Of a stretch of DNA of 64,000 nt, positions 28,227 through 37,259 are shown one piece after another. Below the pieces are notes generated by a model. The model was not told the origin of the DNA and did not search any database. It saw only the letters and a program-made list of their open reading frames with translations. Both the position numbers and the translations under genes were made by a program. Source of the stretch: an uncultured Granulosicoccus sp. (GTDB taxonomy: Bacteria; Pseudomonadota; Gammaproteobacteria; Granulosicoccales; Granulosicoccaceae); the NCBI GenBank assembly GCA_937924505.1, contig CALDSR010000060.1, forward strand, positions 1 to 64,000. The letters are read 5' to 3'. Numbering within the stretch: the stretch's first letter is position 1; each line of letters opens with the position of its first letter.

Positions 28227-29162
28227 TTGAGCACTGAGAGCGCCCGTCATAAATTGCCAGTATTTCTGGCGTTTGGTTTGCCCTCGTTTATCTGGCTACT
28301 GCTGTTCTTCGTGGTGCCTTTGGGAATCGTCTGGTTGTACAGCTTTGGCGAAAACATTTCCCTGACAGAAATCAAAACGACCTGGACGCTCGATAACTAC
28401 AAGCGCATGTTGTCACCTGAGATACTGGTCCTCGGCTGGCGATCACTCTGGCTTGCGTTTGTTTCAACCTTGATCTGTTTGATCATCGGGTTCCCAATGG
28501 CATTGGTCATAGCAACCGCATCAAACTGGGCCAAGCCCTGGCTGCTGCTGCTCATCATGTTGCCATTCTGGACCAACCTCCTGATCCGCACCTATGCCCT
28601 GCTGAATATCCTCGGCACACGCGGTCGTTTAAATGATCTCTTGCATTGGCTTTATGACAAATTCGATGCGCTACTGTCTTTCATTGGACTGGGCAATCTT
28701 GGTTTGCTCGGCGCCGGGTTTACGCCGTTCAAGTTTCTTGGCACACCCTTCGGCGTCATCTATGGCATCGTCTATGTGTCACTACCTTTCGCGATCTTGC
28801 CAATCTATTCGTCCTTGGAACGTATGGACAAAACCTTGCTCGAAGCCAGCGTTGATCTCGGTGGCGGGCAATGGCAAACACTTCGCCGAGTCCTTATACC
28901 TATTGCGATGCCGGGCATTATCACGGGTGCAGTCATCACTTTCATACCGGCACTTGGCCAATTCCTGACACCTGACCTTCTTGGGCGCGGTCAGGTAGAC
29001 ATGATTGCTAACGTGATCGAGCGCCAATTCAAAAAGGCCAATGACTGGCCGTTTGGTTCTGCAATATCACTGACCCTGCTGTACCTGACTTTCATACTGC
29101 TGGCGATACGCTCATTCGCCGATGCTGCCAGATCAAACTCCCGCGGTCGTCAACATGGCTGA
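28227..29162 (+). CDS. Polyamine ABC transporter permease (PotB/PotH-like)
   Basis: A 311-aa inner-membrane permease with about six TM helices. The first is IWLLLFFVVPLGIVWL, and the ATPase-contacting EAA loop is EASVDLGGGQWQTLRRVLIP. The segment PGIITGAVITFIPALGQFLTPDLLG is characteristic of PotB/PotH. The start is TTG at 28227; no ATG or GTG is better placed. It overlaps the next permease gene by 8 nt. Confidence 0.92.
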   Translation: MSTESARHKLPVFLAFGLPSFIWLLLFFVVPLGIVWLYSFGENISLTEIKTTWTLDNYKRMLSPEILVLGWRSLWLAFVSTLICLIIGFPMALVIATASNWAKPWLLLLIMLPFWTNLLIRTYALLNILGTRGRLNDLLHWLYDKFDALLSFIGLGNLGLLGAGFTPFKFLGTPFGVIYGIVYVSLPFAILPIYSSLERMDKTLLEASVDLGGGQWQTLRRVLIPIAMPGIITGAVITFIPALGQFLTPDLLGRGQVDMIANVIERQFKKANDWPFGSAISLTLLYLTFILLAIRSFADAARSNSRGRQHG

Positions 29163-30003
29163 ACGCATGAAAAAATCACCTGCTGGGCCGTTTGACTACA
29201 GCCGAAAATGGCCTCTACGCCTGGTGTTCATTTTGGGCACGGTGTTTCTCTACGCACCGATTATCGTGTTGATCATATTCTCGTTCAACAATTCCAGACG
29301 TGGCGGTAACGTCATCTGGAAAGGCTTTACGACAAAATATTACAGTAAGGCATTTGGCAATGAAGAGCTACTGATCGCCTTTGGCAATTCGCTGACCATT
29401 GCCGTGGTCTCAACCATCATCAGTGTCATCCTTGGCACGCTGGCCGCGATCATTCTGTGGCGATTTCGCTTTCCGCTCAAACCTATTTATGAAGGCCTCG
29501 TGGCATTGCCGATAGTGATCCCGGAAATCTGTATGGGCGTCTCACTTGCGATGTTTTTCTCTGCGATGGGCTGGATGAACACAGGAGATTCACACTGGCC
29601 GTTCAATCTGACCAATATCATCATTGCACATACCACTTTCTCTTTCCCTTTTGCTGCGATGGTGATACGCACGCGTCTGCATAATTTCAATCGGGAAATG
29701 GAAGAAGCAGCGCGTGATCTAGGCGCTTCCGAATTCCAAGTGTTCAAAGATATACTGATACCTCATATGAAGCCTGGTCTGATTGCCGCCGCACTCCTGG
29801 CTTTCACATTATCACTTGATGATTTTGTCATCACGTTTTTTACTTCAGGGCCAAATACGGTGACGTTTCCGGTCAAGATCTATTCGATGGTGCGCTTCTC
29901 TGTCACACCCGAAATCAATGCAGCGTCTACGATACTGATTCTGATGACACTGGTGCTGACCTACGTTGCGTTACGTTATCAACGCCTGTCCAGTGACTCC
30001 TGA
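29155..30003 (+). CDS. Polyamine ABC transporter permease (PotC/PotI-like)
   Basis: A 282-aa inner-membrane permease with about six TM helices and the EAA loop EAARDLGASEFQVFKDILIP. The segment LDDFVITFFTSGPNTVTFPVKIYSM is typical of PotC/PotI. The ATG at 29155 overlaps the upstream stop by 8 nt; an earlier ATG at 29122 would overlap by 41 nt and adds a non-conserved stretch. It is followed after 11 nt by the ATPase gene. Confidence 0.92.
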   Translation: MAERMKKSPAGPFDYSRKWPLRLVFILGTVFLYAPIIVLIIFSFNNSRRGGNVIWKGFTTKYYSKAFGNEELLIAFGNSLTIAVVSTIISVILGTLAAIILWRFRFPLKPIYEGLVALPIVIPEICMGVSLAMFFSAMGWMNTGDSHWPFNLTNIIIAHTTFSFPFAAMVIRTRLHNFNREMEEAARDLGASEFQVFKDILIPHMKPGLIAAALLAFTLSLDDFVITFFTSGPNTVTFPVKIYSMVRFSVTPEINAASTILILMTLVLTYVALRYQRLSSDS

Positions 30004-30014
30004 GGTGACACACC

Positions 30015-31181
30015 ATGTCTGAAGCTATTATTTCTATTCAGGGTGTGTCGAAACACTTTGGCGCGATTCGCGCGCTTGACGACATATCCATCGACATAAA
30101 ACCCGGCGAGATTTTCGCCCTGCTAGGCCCATCGGGTTGCGGCAAGTCGACACTGCTGCGTGTTATCTCCGGTTTTGAAGTACCAACTGAAGGCCGCTTG
30201 ATCATCGATGGTAACGATATGTCACGAATACCGCCAAACAAACGCCCGGTTAATATGGTGTTTCAATCCTATGCAGTGTTCCCGCATATGTCGGTAGCCG
30301 AAAACGTCGCCTACGGGCTGAAGATGGACAAAGTGCCGCGAGATGAGATCGACGAGCGAGTCGATACTGCCTTGACACAAGTTCATCTTGACGCGTTCAA
30401 GGCGCGCATGCCAGATCAACTATCTGGCGGTCAGCGTCAACGCGTCGCGCTTGCCAGAGCGCTGGTAAAACAACCACGCGTACTATTACTTGATGAGCCG
30501 TTGTCAGCACTGGATGCGAAATTGCGCGATGCGATGCGACTGGAACTCGTAAAGCTTCAGGAGACGATTGGCATTACCTTTATTATCGTTACGCACGATC
30601 AGTCCGAAGCACTGGCAATGGCCGATAGAGTTGCCGTATTGGACGGTGGGCGATTGAAACAGATCGCGACACCTGAAGCGCTTTACCAACAACCAGTGGA
30701 CGCATTCGTTGCTGACTTCATCGGGAAATTTCACGCGTTTGACGTAACCAGTATGACCCATGAAAATCCGCCTTCATCGTCAGGCTCTGTGCAAACTTCT
30801 ACGCCAACATCAGCTTCCGCGCCGACCATCACGGTTGAGGCGACAGGTCTTGGCCGCATCCATTGCAGGCACCCGGAACACCTGAACTTATCCAGCAAGG
30901 CTGAGGATCATGTGGTGGGCATTCGCCCGGAAAACATCAAGGTCGGCGTCGGCAACATACCTGCTGATCACGTCACTGTGTCTGGCAAATGCGGCGATAT
31001 TGCCTATCAAGGTCAGTTTTCGATCATTGAGATTCTGCTTGCCAATGGTAGCTCTTTGTCAGCGGTGGTTGACAATGAGCACGCTGGCCAGATTCAACAA
31101 AACGCCGCAACTGATGACATAGTCGCGCACTGGGAACACCAGCACATGATGTTACTTCCAAAAAACCAGACAAACCCATGA
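30015..31181 (+). CDS. Polyamine ABC transporter ATP-binding protein (PotA/PotG-like)
   Basis: A 388-aa ABC ATPase. Walker A GPSGCGKST, Q-loop VFQSYAVFPHM, signature LSGGQRQRVALARAL, Walker B VLLLDEPLSALD and the H-loop VTHDQ are all present, followed by a C-terminal TOBE regulatory domain from about residue 240. A Ser/Thr/Pro-rich insert of about 25 residues (PPSSSGSVQTSTPTSASAP) separates the two domains and is unusual. The stop overlaps the puuA start by 4 nt (ATGA). Confidence 0.93.
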   Translation: MSEAIISIQGVSKHFGAIRALDDISIDIKPGEIFALLGPSGCGKSTLLRVISGFEVPTEGRLIIDGNDMSRIPPNKRPVNMVFQSYAVFPHMSVAENVAYGLKMDKVPRDEIDERVDTALTQVHLDAFKARMPDQLSGGQRQRVALARALVKQPRVLLLDEPLSALDAKLRDAMRLELVKLQETIGITFIIVTHDQSEALAMADRVAVLDGGRLKQIATPEALYQQPVDAFVADFIGKFHAFDVTSMTHENPPSSSGSVQTSTPTSASAPTITVEATGLGRIHCRHPEHLNLSSKAEDHVVGIRPENIKVGVGNIPADHVTVSGKCGDIAYQGQFSIIEILLANGSSLSAVVDNEHAGQIQQNAATDDIVAHWEHQHMMLLPKNQTNP

Positions 31182-32512
31182 ACACGGATCTGGATTCAAC
31201 ATCTCCGGATTTCATTGATGTTCTGGTTGTCGACTGGCAAGGGAAACTGCGCGGCAAGCGTTTGCCCGGCTCGTTTAGCAACAAAGTTTTAAACGGTAAA
31301 TCCCGCCTGCCCTTGTCAACACAAGCACAGGATATCTGGAATGATGATCGTGATGAAATCATCGAGTTGAGTCTGACCATCGGCGATCCAGACGGTCTAT
31401 GTGTACCAGGTGACAATACCATCAAGCGCCAACCTTGGAATCCGTCCCACGCGCAGGTTCTGACCAGCTTGCATGAGCTCGATGGACAGATCAGTGACTT
31501 TGATGTCCGTGGCGTGCTGATGCGTGAGCTCGAACGTTGGTCGTCGCTGCAGTGGATGCCCACCGTCGCCGTAGAACTTGAGTTCTACCTGTTGGATGCA
31601 AGTACACGCGATAGTGGCACCCCCAGCATTCCGAAGCAATTGTCATTGGCGGGAAAACCTCAGGATCTGCAACTTTATGACTTGAGAGTTATGGATCAAG
31701 TGTCTGGTTTTCTCGACAAGGTAACGGCCTATAGCCAATCGCTGAACATACCCGCACAGGCAGCGCTTGCCGAATTCGGTCCAGGCCAGTTTGAAATCAA
31801 TCTCGAGCATCGCAGTAATCCCCTGCAGGCAGCTGACGATGCCATCATATTCAAGCAGCTTGTTGATCGAGCCGCCCGTGACAGTGGATTCTATGCAAGC
31901 TTTATGGCCAAGCCCTATGCAGAACATGGCGGCTCCGGGCAACATGTACACGTCAGTGTTATCGACGAAAATGGCTACAATATTTTTGATCAGGAAGACA
32001 AGCCTACTCGACTGTTACAGGCTGTATCCGGTTGCCTTGCTCACATGGAAGAATGTTTGTTGATGTTTGCCCCACACGGTAATTCCTATCGACGACTGCT
32101 GCCCGAGAGCTTTGCGCCAAATCGACTCGATTGGGGATACGACCATCGAGGCGTCGCTGTAAGGTTGCCGGAAACTCAAGGCAAGAATGCCAGACTCGAA
32201 CATCGAGTCGCTGGTGCCGACGCAAATCCGTATCTCGTGCTAGCAAGTATTCTCGGCTGTGTTCGCCATGGCCTACACACTGCTGAAGACCCAACATCCA
32301 AGCCTTTGATGCCAGGCGATACGCCCGCAGCAACTCGCCTGAGTCATGACTGGTTGACAGCGATAAATGCTGCCCGTCACTCCAGTCTCCTCGTAGAAGT
32401 CCTGGGTTCACGCTTTGTTGAGAAATTCACCGCTATCAAGGAACAGGAAGCAATCTGGTTCAACGGCCAAGTCAATACCGTTGACTGGAACACCTATCTG
32501 ACCCGAGTCTGA
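31178..32512 (+). CDS. puuA: Gamma-glutamylputrescine synthetase-like (glutamine synthetase family)
   Basis: A 444-aa glutamine synthetase-fold ligase expected to attach glutamate to putrescine or another amine using ATP. The N-terminus (VLVVDWQGKLRGKRLP) and the segment AVELEFYLLD resemble PuuA. The metal/ATP core shows FGPGQFEINLEH, FMAKPYAEHGGSGQHVH and a C-terminal NARLEHRVAGADANPYLVLA. Position after a polyamine importer and before puuB supports the assignment. Gamma-glutamylmethylamide synthetase is the main alternative, since methylated-amine genes flank the operon, but the N-terminus looks more like PuuA. Confidence 0.85.
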   Translation: MNTDLDSTSPDFIDVLVVDWQGKLRGKRLPGSFSNKVLNGKSRLPLSTQAQDIWNDDRDEIIELSLTIGDPDGLCVPGDNTIKRQPWNPSHAQVLTSLHELDGQISDFDVRGVLMRELERWSSLQWMPTVAVELEFYLLDASTRDSGTPSIPKQLSLAGKPQDLQLYDLRVMDQVSGFLDKVTAYSQSLNIPAQAALAEFGPGQFEINLEHRSNPLQAADDAIIFKQLVDRAARDSGFYASFMAKPYAEHGGSGQHVHVSVIDENGYNIFDQEDKPTRLLQAVSGCLAHMEECLLMFAPHGNSYRRLLPESFAPNRLDWGYDHRGVAVRLPETQGKNARLEHRVAGADANPYLVLASILGCVRHGLHTAEDPTSKPLMPGDTPAATRLSHDWLTAINAARHSSLLVEVLGSRFVEKFTAIKEQEAIWFNGQVNTVDWNTYLTRV

Positions 32513-32514
32513 AG

Positions 32515-33804
32515 ATGCCGAACGAACGCATCGACAATTATTACACTGCGACTCTTAACGACGCGCGGCAATACGCGCCACTTGACGGCGATGAACATGC
32601 CGACATTGCAATCGTCGGCGGTGGCCTGACCGGTATCGCAACCGCTCTCGAGTTGGCGGAGCGCGGAAAGTCGGTTGTCCTGCTTGAATCAAATCGACTT
32701 GGCTGGGGTGCCTCAGGACGTAACGGCGGACAGGTGACTGGCAGCCTCTCAGGTGATGAGGCCATGCTTCGACAACTTCAGCGGCGAGAGGGTTCTGATG
32801 CGTTGAATTTTATTCGGCACTTGCGCTGGCATGGGCATGACATCATCAAGCGGCGAGTTGCCAAGTACGCCATTGACTGTGATCTCAAGTTCGGGCATCT
32901 GTATACCGCGTGGTCAACACAAGATGTACCGAACTTGAAACGTATTCTCGATGATGCCAGCGAATCCGGACTGGAGAGCGAGGTACGGTGGCTCGAACGA
33001 GACGAAGTTCATGAACGACTAGCGACGCCTTTGTACCATGGTGGCATTCTGAACAATCGCAATATGCATCTGCACTCATTAAATCTCTGTGTAGGTGAAG
33101 CTCGAGCGGCTGCCAGTCTGGGCGTACGTATTCATGAACACACTACGGTCACGGACATTCAACCTGGAAAGCGAGTTCGCGTAAAAACATCATCCGGTAC
33201 CGTTAGTGCTGATGCAGTTGTTCTCGCAGGTAACGCCTATCATCGACTAATGGCGAAAAATCTCGGCGGCAAATTGTTTCCGGCAATTCTTGGCAACATG
33301 ACCACTGCCCCACTCGGTGATGCGCTTGCAGCGCGAATCAACCGTGATGATCTGGCAGTCTACGATAGTCGCATGATTCTTGACTATTACCGACTGACGG
33401 CCGACAAGCGGCTCATGTTCGGCGGTGGCAGCAACTATTCCAATCGTTCGATCAAGGATGTTGCGGGTGCGCTTAAACCGGCACTGCTCAGAACCTTTCC
33501 GGAACTAAAAAACGTCGCTGTCGATTATGCATGGACCGGCACCGCCGGCATCGTCATCAATCGTATACCGATGATCGGTACGGCGGCCACCAATGTCTAC
33601 TATGCCCAAGGGTATTCAGGTCATGGCATTGCCACATCGCATATTGTTGCGGAAATCATGGCTGACGCACTGCATGGAAAACTGGATCGCTTTGACACGT
33701 TTGAATCGTTCAACCATATACGTTTGCCTGTAGGCAAAACCTTGGGGAGTGGTCTGTTGGCACTTGGGATGCTTTGGTACCGTCTCAAGGAAAAGCTGAA
33801 CTAG
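32515..33804 (+). CDS. puuB: Gamma-glutamylputrescine oxidoreductase-like FAD enzyme
   Basis: A 429-aa DAO-fold flavoprotein expected to oxidise gamma-glutamylputrescine to the aldehyde. The FAD dinucleotide motif is IVGGGLTGIATALELAERG (Gly35 to Gly40) and the GWGASGRNGGQVTGS segment is typical of PuuB. The C-terminal YAQGYSGHGIATSH completes the FAD site. It starts 2 nt after puuA. PuuC (aldehyde dehydrogenase) and PuuD (gamma-Glu-GABA hydrolase) are absent from the window, so the pathway must be completed elsewhere. Confidence 0.88.
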   Translation: MPNERIDNYYTATLNDARQYAPLDGDEHADIAIVGGGLTGIATALELAERGKSVVLLESNRLGWGASGRNGGQVTGSLSGDEAMLRQLQRREGSDALNFIRHLRWHGHDIIKRRVAKYAIDCDLKFGHLYTAWSTQDVPNLKRILDDASESGLESEVRWLERDEVHERLATPLYHGGILNNRNMHLHSLNLCVGEARAAASLGVRIHEHTTVTDIQPGKRVRVKTSSGTVSADAVVLAGNAYHRLMAKNLGGKLFPAILGNMTTAPLGDALAARINRDDLAVYDSRMILDYYRLTADKRLMFGGGSNYSNRSIKDVAGALKPALLRTFPELKNVAVDYAWTGTAGIVINRIPMIGTAATNVYYAQGYSGHGIATSHIVAEIMADALHGKLDRFDTFESFNHIRLPVGKTLGSGLLALGMLWYRLKEKLN

Positions 33805-33928
33805 ATGGCAGTTTACACTGCGTTGAAATCTCGATCAGTCCCGAAAATTTATGGCGTCATGTCTCAGTAAACGACATCGCTAAAGTTTCACTTCCCATGC
33901 GTTGGAATGTTGCAATACAATCAGGCAT

Positions 33929-34399
33929 ATGGATACCTATATCGAGGCAGACTGGACCGGTGTTGAACGCAGAGACGGTGCAGAGCGTCGCACCTACTCA
34001 ATGCAAACGCTGCGTCAGTGCATCTCAGCACCACGACGGACAAAGGGTCGGCGCTCCTCGGATCGCCGTTATCCCATTGTCGATCACTTCGATTCCGGCA
34101 TGCTGCTGCTCGCCGTCTTGTTGATGGGCTTGTCGATCACCGACTCTATATTCACCCTCACACTGATATCGCGCGGCGGCAGCGAACTCAACCCGTTCAT
34201 GAACTGGTTCCTCAGCCACAGTGTGTGGTCGTTCACTATCGTCAAGATGATACTCACAGGCATTCCTGCCGTTTTGCTGGTCGCCACCGGTAATGTGTTG
34301 CTCTACAAGCGTTGGCGTGCACGGTCAATTCTCGCGGCGTTGGTCGGGCTGTATGTCGGCCTTATCGTCTATGAACTGGCCTTGCTGTCACTCGGCTAA
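33929..34399 (+). CDS. DUF5658-like membrane protein
   Basis: A 156-aa protein. The first 55 residues are hydrophilic and Arg-rich (GVERRDGAERRTY, RRTKGRRSSDRRYP). Three TM helices follow: about 58-80, 102-125 and 133-153. The ITDSIFTLTLISRGGSELNPFMNWFL segment resembles the DUF5658 family. Function is unknown. The ATG at 33929 is preferred over a TTG at 33902. It sits between puuB and a terminator. Confidence 0.7.
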   Translation: MDTYIEADWTGVERRDGAERRTYSMQTLRQCISAPRRTKGRRSSDRRYPIVDHFDSGMLLLAVLLMGLSITDSIFTLTLISRGGSELNPFMNWFLSHSVWSFTIVKMILTGIPAVLLVATGNVLLYKRWRARSILAALVGLYVGLIVYELALLSLG

Positions 34400-34463
34400 T
34401 TTCTCGCTAAGACCCGCTAACCCACAAGTTCAGCCCCTCGAATCGCCCTTCTAAGCGCTAAAA

Positions 34464-34490
34464 CACCCTGTTTCAGGGTGCTTTTGTTTT
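34464..34490. terminator. Bidirectional Rho-independent terminator
   Basis: CACCCTG (34464-34470), loop TTT, CAGGGTG (34474-34480) is followed on the plus strand by CTTTTGTTTT and on the minus strand by TTTTAG. It separates the convergent DUF5658 gene and the GlxA-family regulator gene. The regulator's stop codon (34475-34473) lies inside the hairpin. Confidence 0.8.
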
Positions 34491-35489
34491 GGATTTCAAA
34501 GCCTTGCCGTGGTCCGACCCCAGAAGGCCGGCGGCGCGGCGGCGTTCGTCGCGGGGGGGTAAGGAGAAGGTATCGCGATAGCACTTGGAGAAGTGCGGTG
34601 CGGAGATGAAGCCGCAGGCAAGGGCGATGTCGACGATCGGCATACTGGTTTGCAGCAGGAGCTGACGCGCACGCTCGAGTCTGAGCTCCAGGTAATAGCG
34701 TGTCGGTACACAGTGCAGGTAACGCTGAAAGAGCCTCTCCAGCTGACGGCGTGACAAGCCAACATGGTGAGACAATTCATCGAGTGTCATCGGTTCTTCG
34801 ATATTTGCTTCCATCAGCGATACGGCTTCAGCGAGCTTGGGCTGGCTGGAACCGATGCGCTGTGTCAACGGTACGCGTTGACGATCATTCTGATCGCGTA
34901 TGCGTTCGCACATGAACTGCTCTGATATGCGGGTGGCAATGTCGCTGCCATGCCGATTACGGATTTCGCACAGCATCATGTCAAGTGGTGCGGTACCGCC
35001 GGCACAGGTGTAACGCCTATTGTCAATCTCGAACAATTCAGGTGATATCACCAACTGCGGAAACTCCTCTCGCGCTGCCGCGAGATTTTCCCAATGTATC
35101 GTACTTCGTGAATCATTCAGCAACTCAGCACGCGCCAGCAGGTACGTGCCTGTACAGACGCCCCCAAGGACACTGCCCTGCTTGTCAAGTTGTCGCAACC
35201 ATTGCATGCCGGGCTCATCGTGAACCTGGTGAACATTTATCCCGGCGCAGACAAAGACGGCATCGTAGCGCTCGCGTGAATCCGTGCCATGCTGCACGAC
35301 AAAGGGCAGACCGTTACTGGCGATGACAGGCTCACCATCGGAGGAAATCAATGTCCAGTCATAAAGCTCCTTGCCAGCCACCTGATTGGCCATACGCAAC
35401 GGCTCGATAGCACTTGAAAACGCCATCATCGAGAAATGCGGGACCAGATAGAAACCGATGCGTGTGGTCGCTTCACCCGATCCAATCAC
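34473..35489 (-). CDS. GlxA/GbdR-type AraC-family transcriptional regulator
   Basis: A 338-aa regulator. The N-terminal DJ-1/PfpI (class I GATase-like) domain (about 10-200) shows FYLVPHFSMMAFSSAIEPLRMAN and LGGVCTGTYLLARAELL. Two AraC helix-turn-helix motifs follow (about 225-320), ending with ALACGFISAPHFSKCYRD. GbdR, which senses glycine betaine and dimethylglycine in Pseudomonas, has this architecture, so a methylated-amine signal is plausible here. The start is GTG at 35489. It lies 44 nt downstream of the MttB-family gene on the same strand and probably regulates this cluster. Confidence 0.85.
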   Translation of the reverse strand: MIGSGEATTRIGFYLVPHFSMMAFSSAIEPLRMANQVAGKELYDWTLISSDGEPVIASNGLPFVVQHGTDSRERYDAVFVCAGINVHQVHDEPGMQWLRQLDKQGSVLGGVCTGTYLLARAELLNDSRSTIHWENLAAAREEFPQLVISPELFEIDNRRYTCAGGTAPLDMMLCEIRNRHGSDIATRISEQFMCERIRDQNDRQRVPLTQRIGSSQPKLAEAVSLMEANIEEPMTLDELSHHVGLSRRQLERLFQRYLHCVPTRYYLELRLERARQLLLQTSMPIVDIALACGFISAPHFSKCYRDTFSLPPRDERRRAAGLLGSDHGKALKSKTKAP

Positions 35490-35533
35490 GAGGAGATTTG
35501 CCGCTTTGATTTGCGCATGGTGGAGTTAGACCA

Positions 35534-37096
35534 TCAGTAGTTGGCGTCGGGAAACGAAGCCTTACGCTCTTTTATATAATTCAGCAGTGCTTCGTCAATA
35601 GCCGGATCAATTGCCGGGGCCTGGTAGTCGGTCAAAGCCGCCTTCCATTTGACATTGGCACGCTTTACTGCATCCATAGAACCGTCAGCTTCCCACTGCT
35701 CAAAACTGTTGTTGTCAGCAATCTCCGAGCGCCAGAACGCACTCTGGAAATTCTCCTGAGTATGCGAGCAACCCAGAAAATGGTTACCGGGACCCACCTC
35801 GCGCAAGGCGTCCAGGGCCTGACCGTTTTCACTCATGTCGACCCCTTTTAGAAAAACCGGCAACATGCTTGCCTGGTCCGCGTCGAGTATGAACTTCTCA
35901 TAGCCCATCACCAGGCCACCCTCAAGCCAACCAGCCGTATGTAACATGAAATTGACTCCCGCGAGCGCTGCTGCCTGCAAGGTCGTCGCCGATTCGTAGG
36001 CAGCCTGGGCGTCCGGTATCTTTGAGCCACACAGACCGCCACCGCTACGGTAGGGAACCCCAAGTCGTCTCGCCAGCGCCGCCGTGATGTACATGACCTG
36101 CGTCGGCTCTGGTGAACCGAAGGTCGGAGCACCTGACTGCATCGAAATGGAACTGGCAAACGTCCCGAATACAACCGGTGCACCTGGCCTCACAAGTTGC
36201 ACAAAGGCCATACCAGCGAGTGCTTCAGCCAGAATTTGGGCGCAGGTACCCGCGACCGTCACTGGCGACATCGCCCCTGCAAGAATAAAAGGCGAGACGA
36301 CACAGGCTTGATTGGCCTGAGCATAGACTCTCGCGGCACCCAGCATCGTCGCATCAAACGTCATCGGTGAATTCGCATTGATGAGGTTGATGATGACGGT
36401 CTTTTCCTTGCCTGTAGCCGGGTCAACAAAGTCGTCCCCGAAAAGGATACGCGCCATGGCAACGGTATCTTCAGCACGCTCAGGAGCGGTGACCGAGCCC
36501 ATGAAGGCTTTGTCCGAATAACGCATGTGTGCGTAGATCATGTCAAAATGCCGCTTGTTGACCGGCAAGTCCACCGGCTCGCAAACCGTGCCACCGGAGT
36601 GATGCATGGAAGGGCTCAGGTAGGCCAGCTTGACGAAGTTTTCAAAGTCCTTGATGGTCGCGTAACGTCGCCCCTGATCGAGGTCACGCACAAACGGCGG
36701 CCCATAGGCGGGGACAAGCACTGTGTTTCGCCCACCAATCTCAACCGAATTGGCCGGGTTGCGCGCGTGCTGTGTGAACTGCGAGGGCGCACTGTCCTGA
36801 ATCAGTTTCCGACAAAGACCACGTGAAAAGCGTACGCGTTCGCCTTGTACGTCAGCACCCGCCGCTTTCCACATCTCAAGTGCATCGGGGTCATCACGAA
36901 AATCAATGCCGATTTCTGAGAGAATTGTCTCAGCGTTGTTTTCTATCGTTACGAGGCCTTCTTCATCAAGAATATCGAAGTAAGGGAGCTTGCGTTTGAT
37001 ATAGGCTTCGCGGGCAATACCGGCACTAGCGCGTGCGCGTTTGGCTTCACGACCACTGCCGCGACGACCGCGACGCTGTGGGGTAGAGTTAGTCAT
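35534..37096 (-). CDS. MttB-superfamily amine:corrinoid methyltransferase (non-pyrrolysine)
   Basis: A 520-aa TIM-barrel methyltransferase of the trimethylamine methyltransferase (COG5598) superfamily. Characteristic segments are ENNAETILSEIGIDFRDDP, NTVLVPAYGPPFVRDL, GGTVCEPVD, NANSPMTFDATML and VGPGNHFLGCSHTQENF. The frame runs through without an in-frame amber codon, so it belongs to the non-pyrrolysine branch, whose characterised members demethylate quaternary amines such as glycine betaine. It should methylate the corrinoid protein of 20787-21497. Residues 1-36 hold about 12 Arg/Lys (PQRRGRRGSGREAKRARAS). A GAGG ribosome-binding site precedes the ATG. Confidence 0.92.
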   Translation of the reverse strand: MTNSTPQRRGRRGSGREAKRARASAGIAREAYIKRKLPYFDILDEEGLVTIENNAETILSEIGIDFRDDPDALEMWKAAGADVQGERVRFSRGLCRKLIQDSAPSQFTQHARNPANSVEIGGRNTVLVPAYGPPFVRDLDQGRRYATIKDFENFVKLAYLSPSMHHSGGTVCEPVDLPVNKRHFDMIYAHMRYSDKAFMGSVTAPERAEDTVAMARILFGDDFVDPATGKEKTVIINLINANSPMTFDATMLGAARVYAQANQACVVSPFILAGAMSPVTVAGTCAQILAEALAGMAFVQLVRPGAPVVFGTFASSISMQSGAPTFGSPEPTQVMYITAALARRLGVPYRSGGGLCGSKIPDAQAAYESATTLQAAALAGVNFMLHTAGWLEGGLVMGYEKFILDADQASMLPVFLKGVDMSENGQALDALREVGPGNHFLGCSHTQENFQSAFWRSEIADNNSFEQWEADGSMDAVKRANVKWKAALTDYQAPAIDPAIDEALLNYIKERKASFPDANY

Positions 37097-37259
37097 GTGG
37101 CTGCCTCAGGAATCTTGCCCCATCATGGCTTCAGGTCGGTCAGGTGATTTTCTGCTGAACGACTCCCGCATAACACCCGGCGACCAAACAGCCGCCGAAT
37201 CGACTACCCACCCACGTTTCAGGCCAAAGCGTCAGAGTGACGCACGGTAGGGGGGGTCG

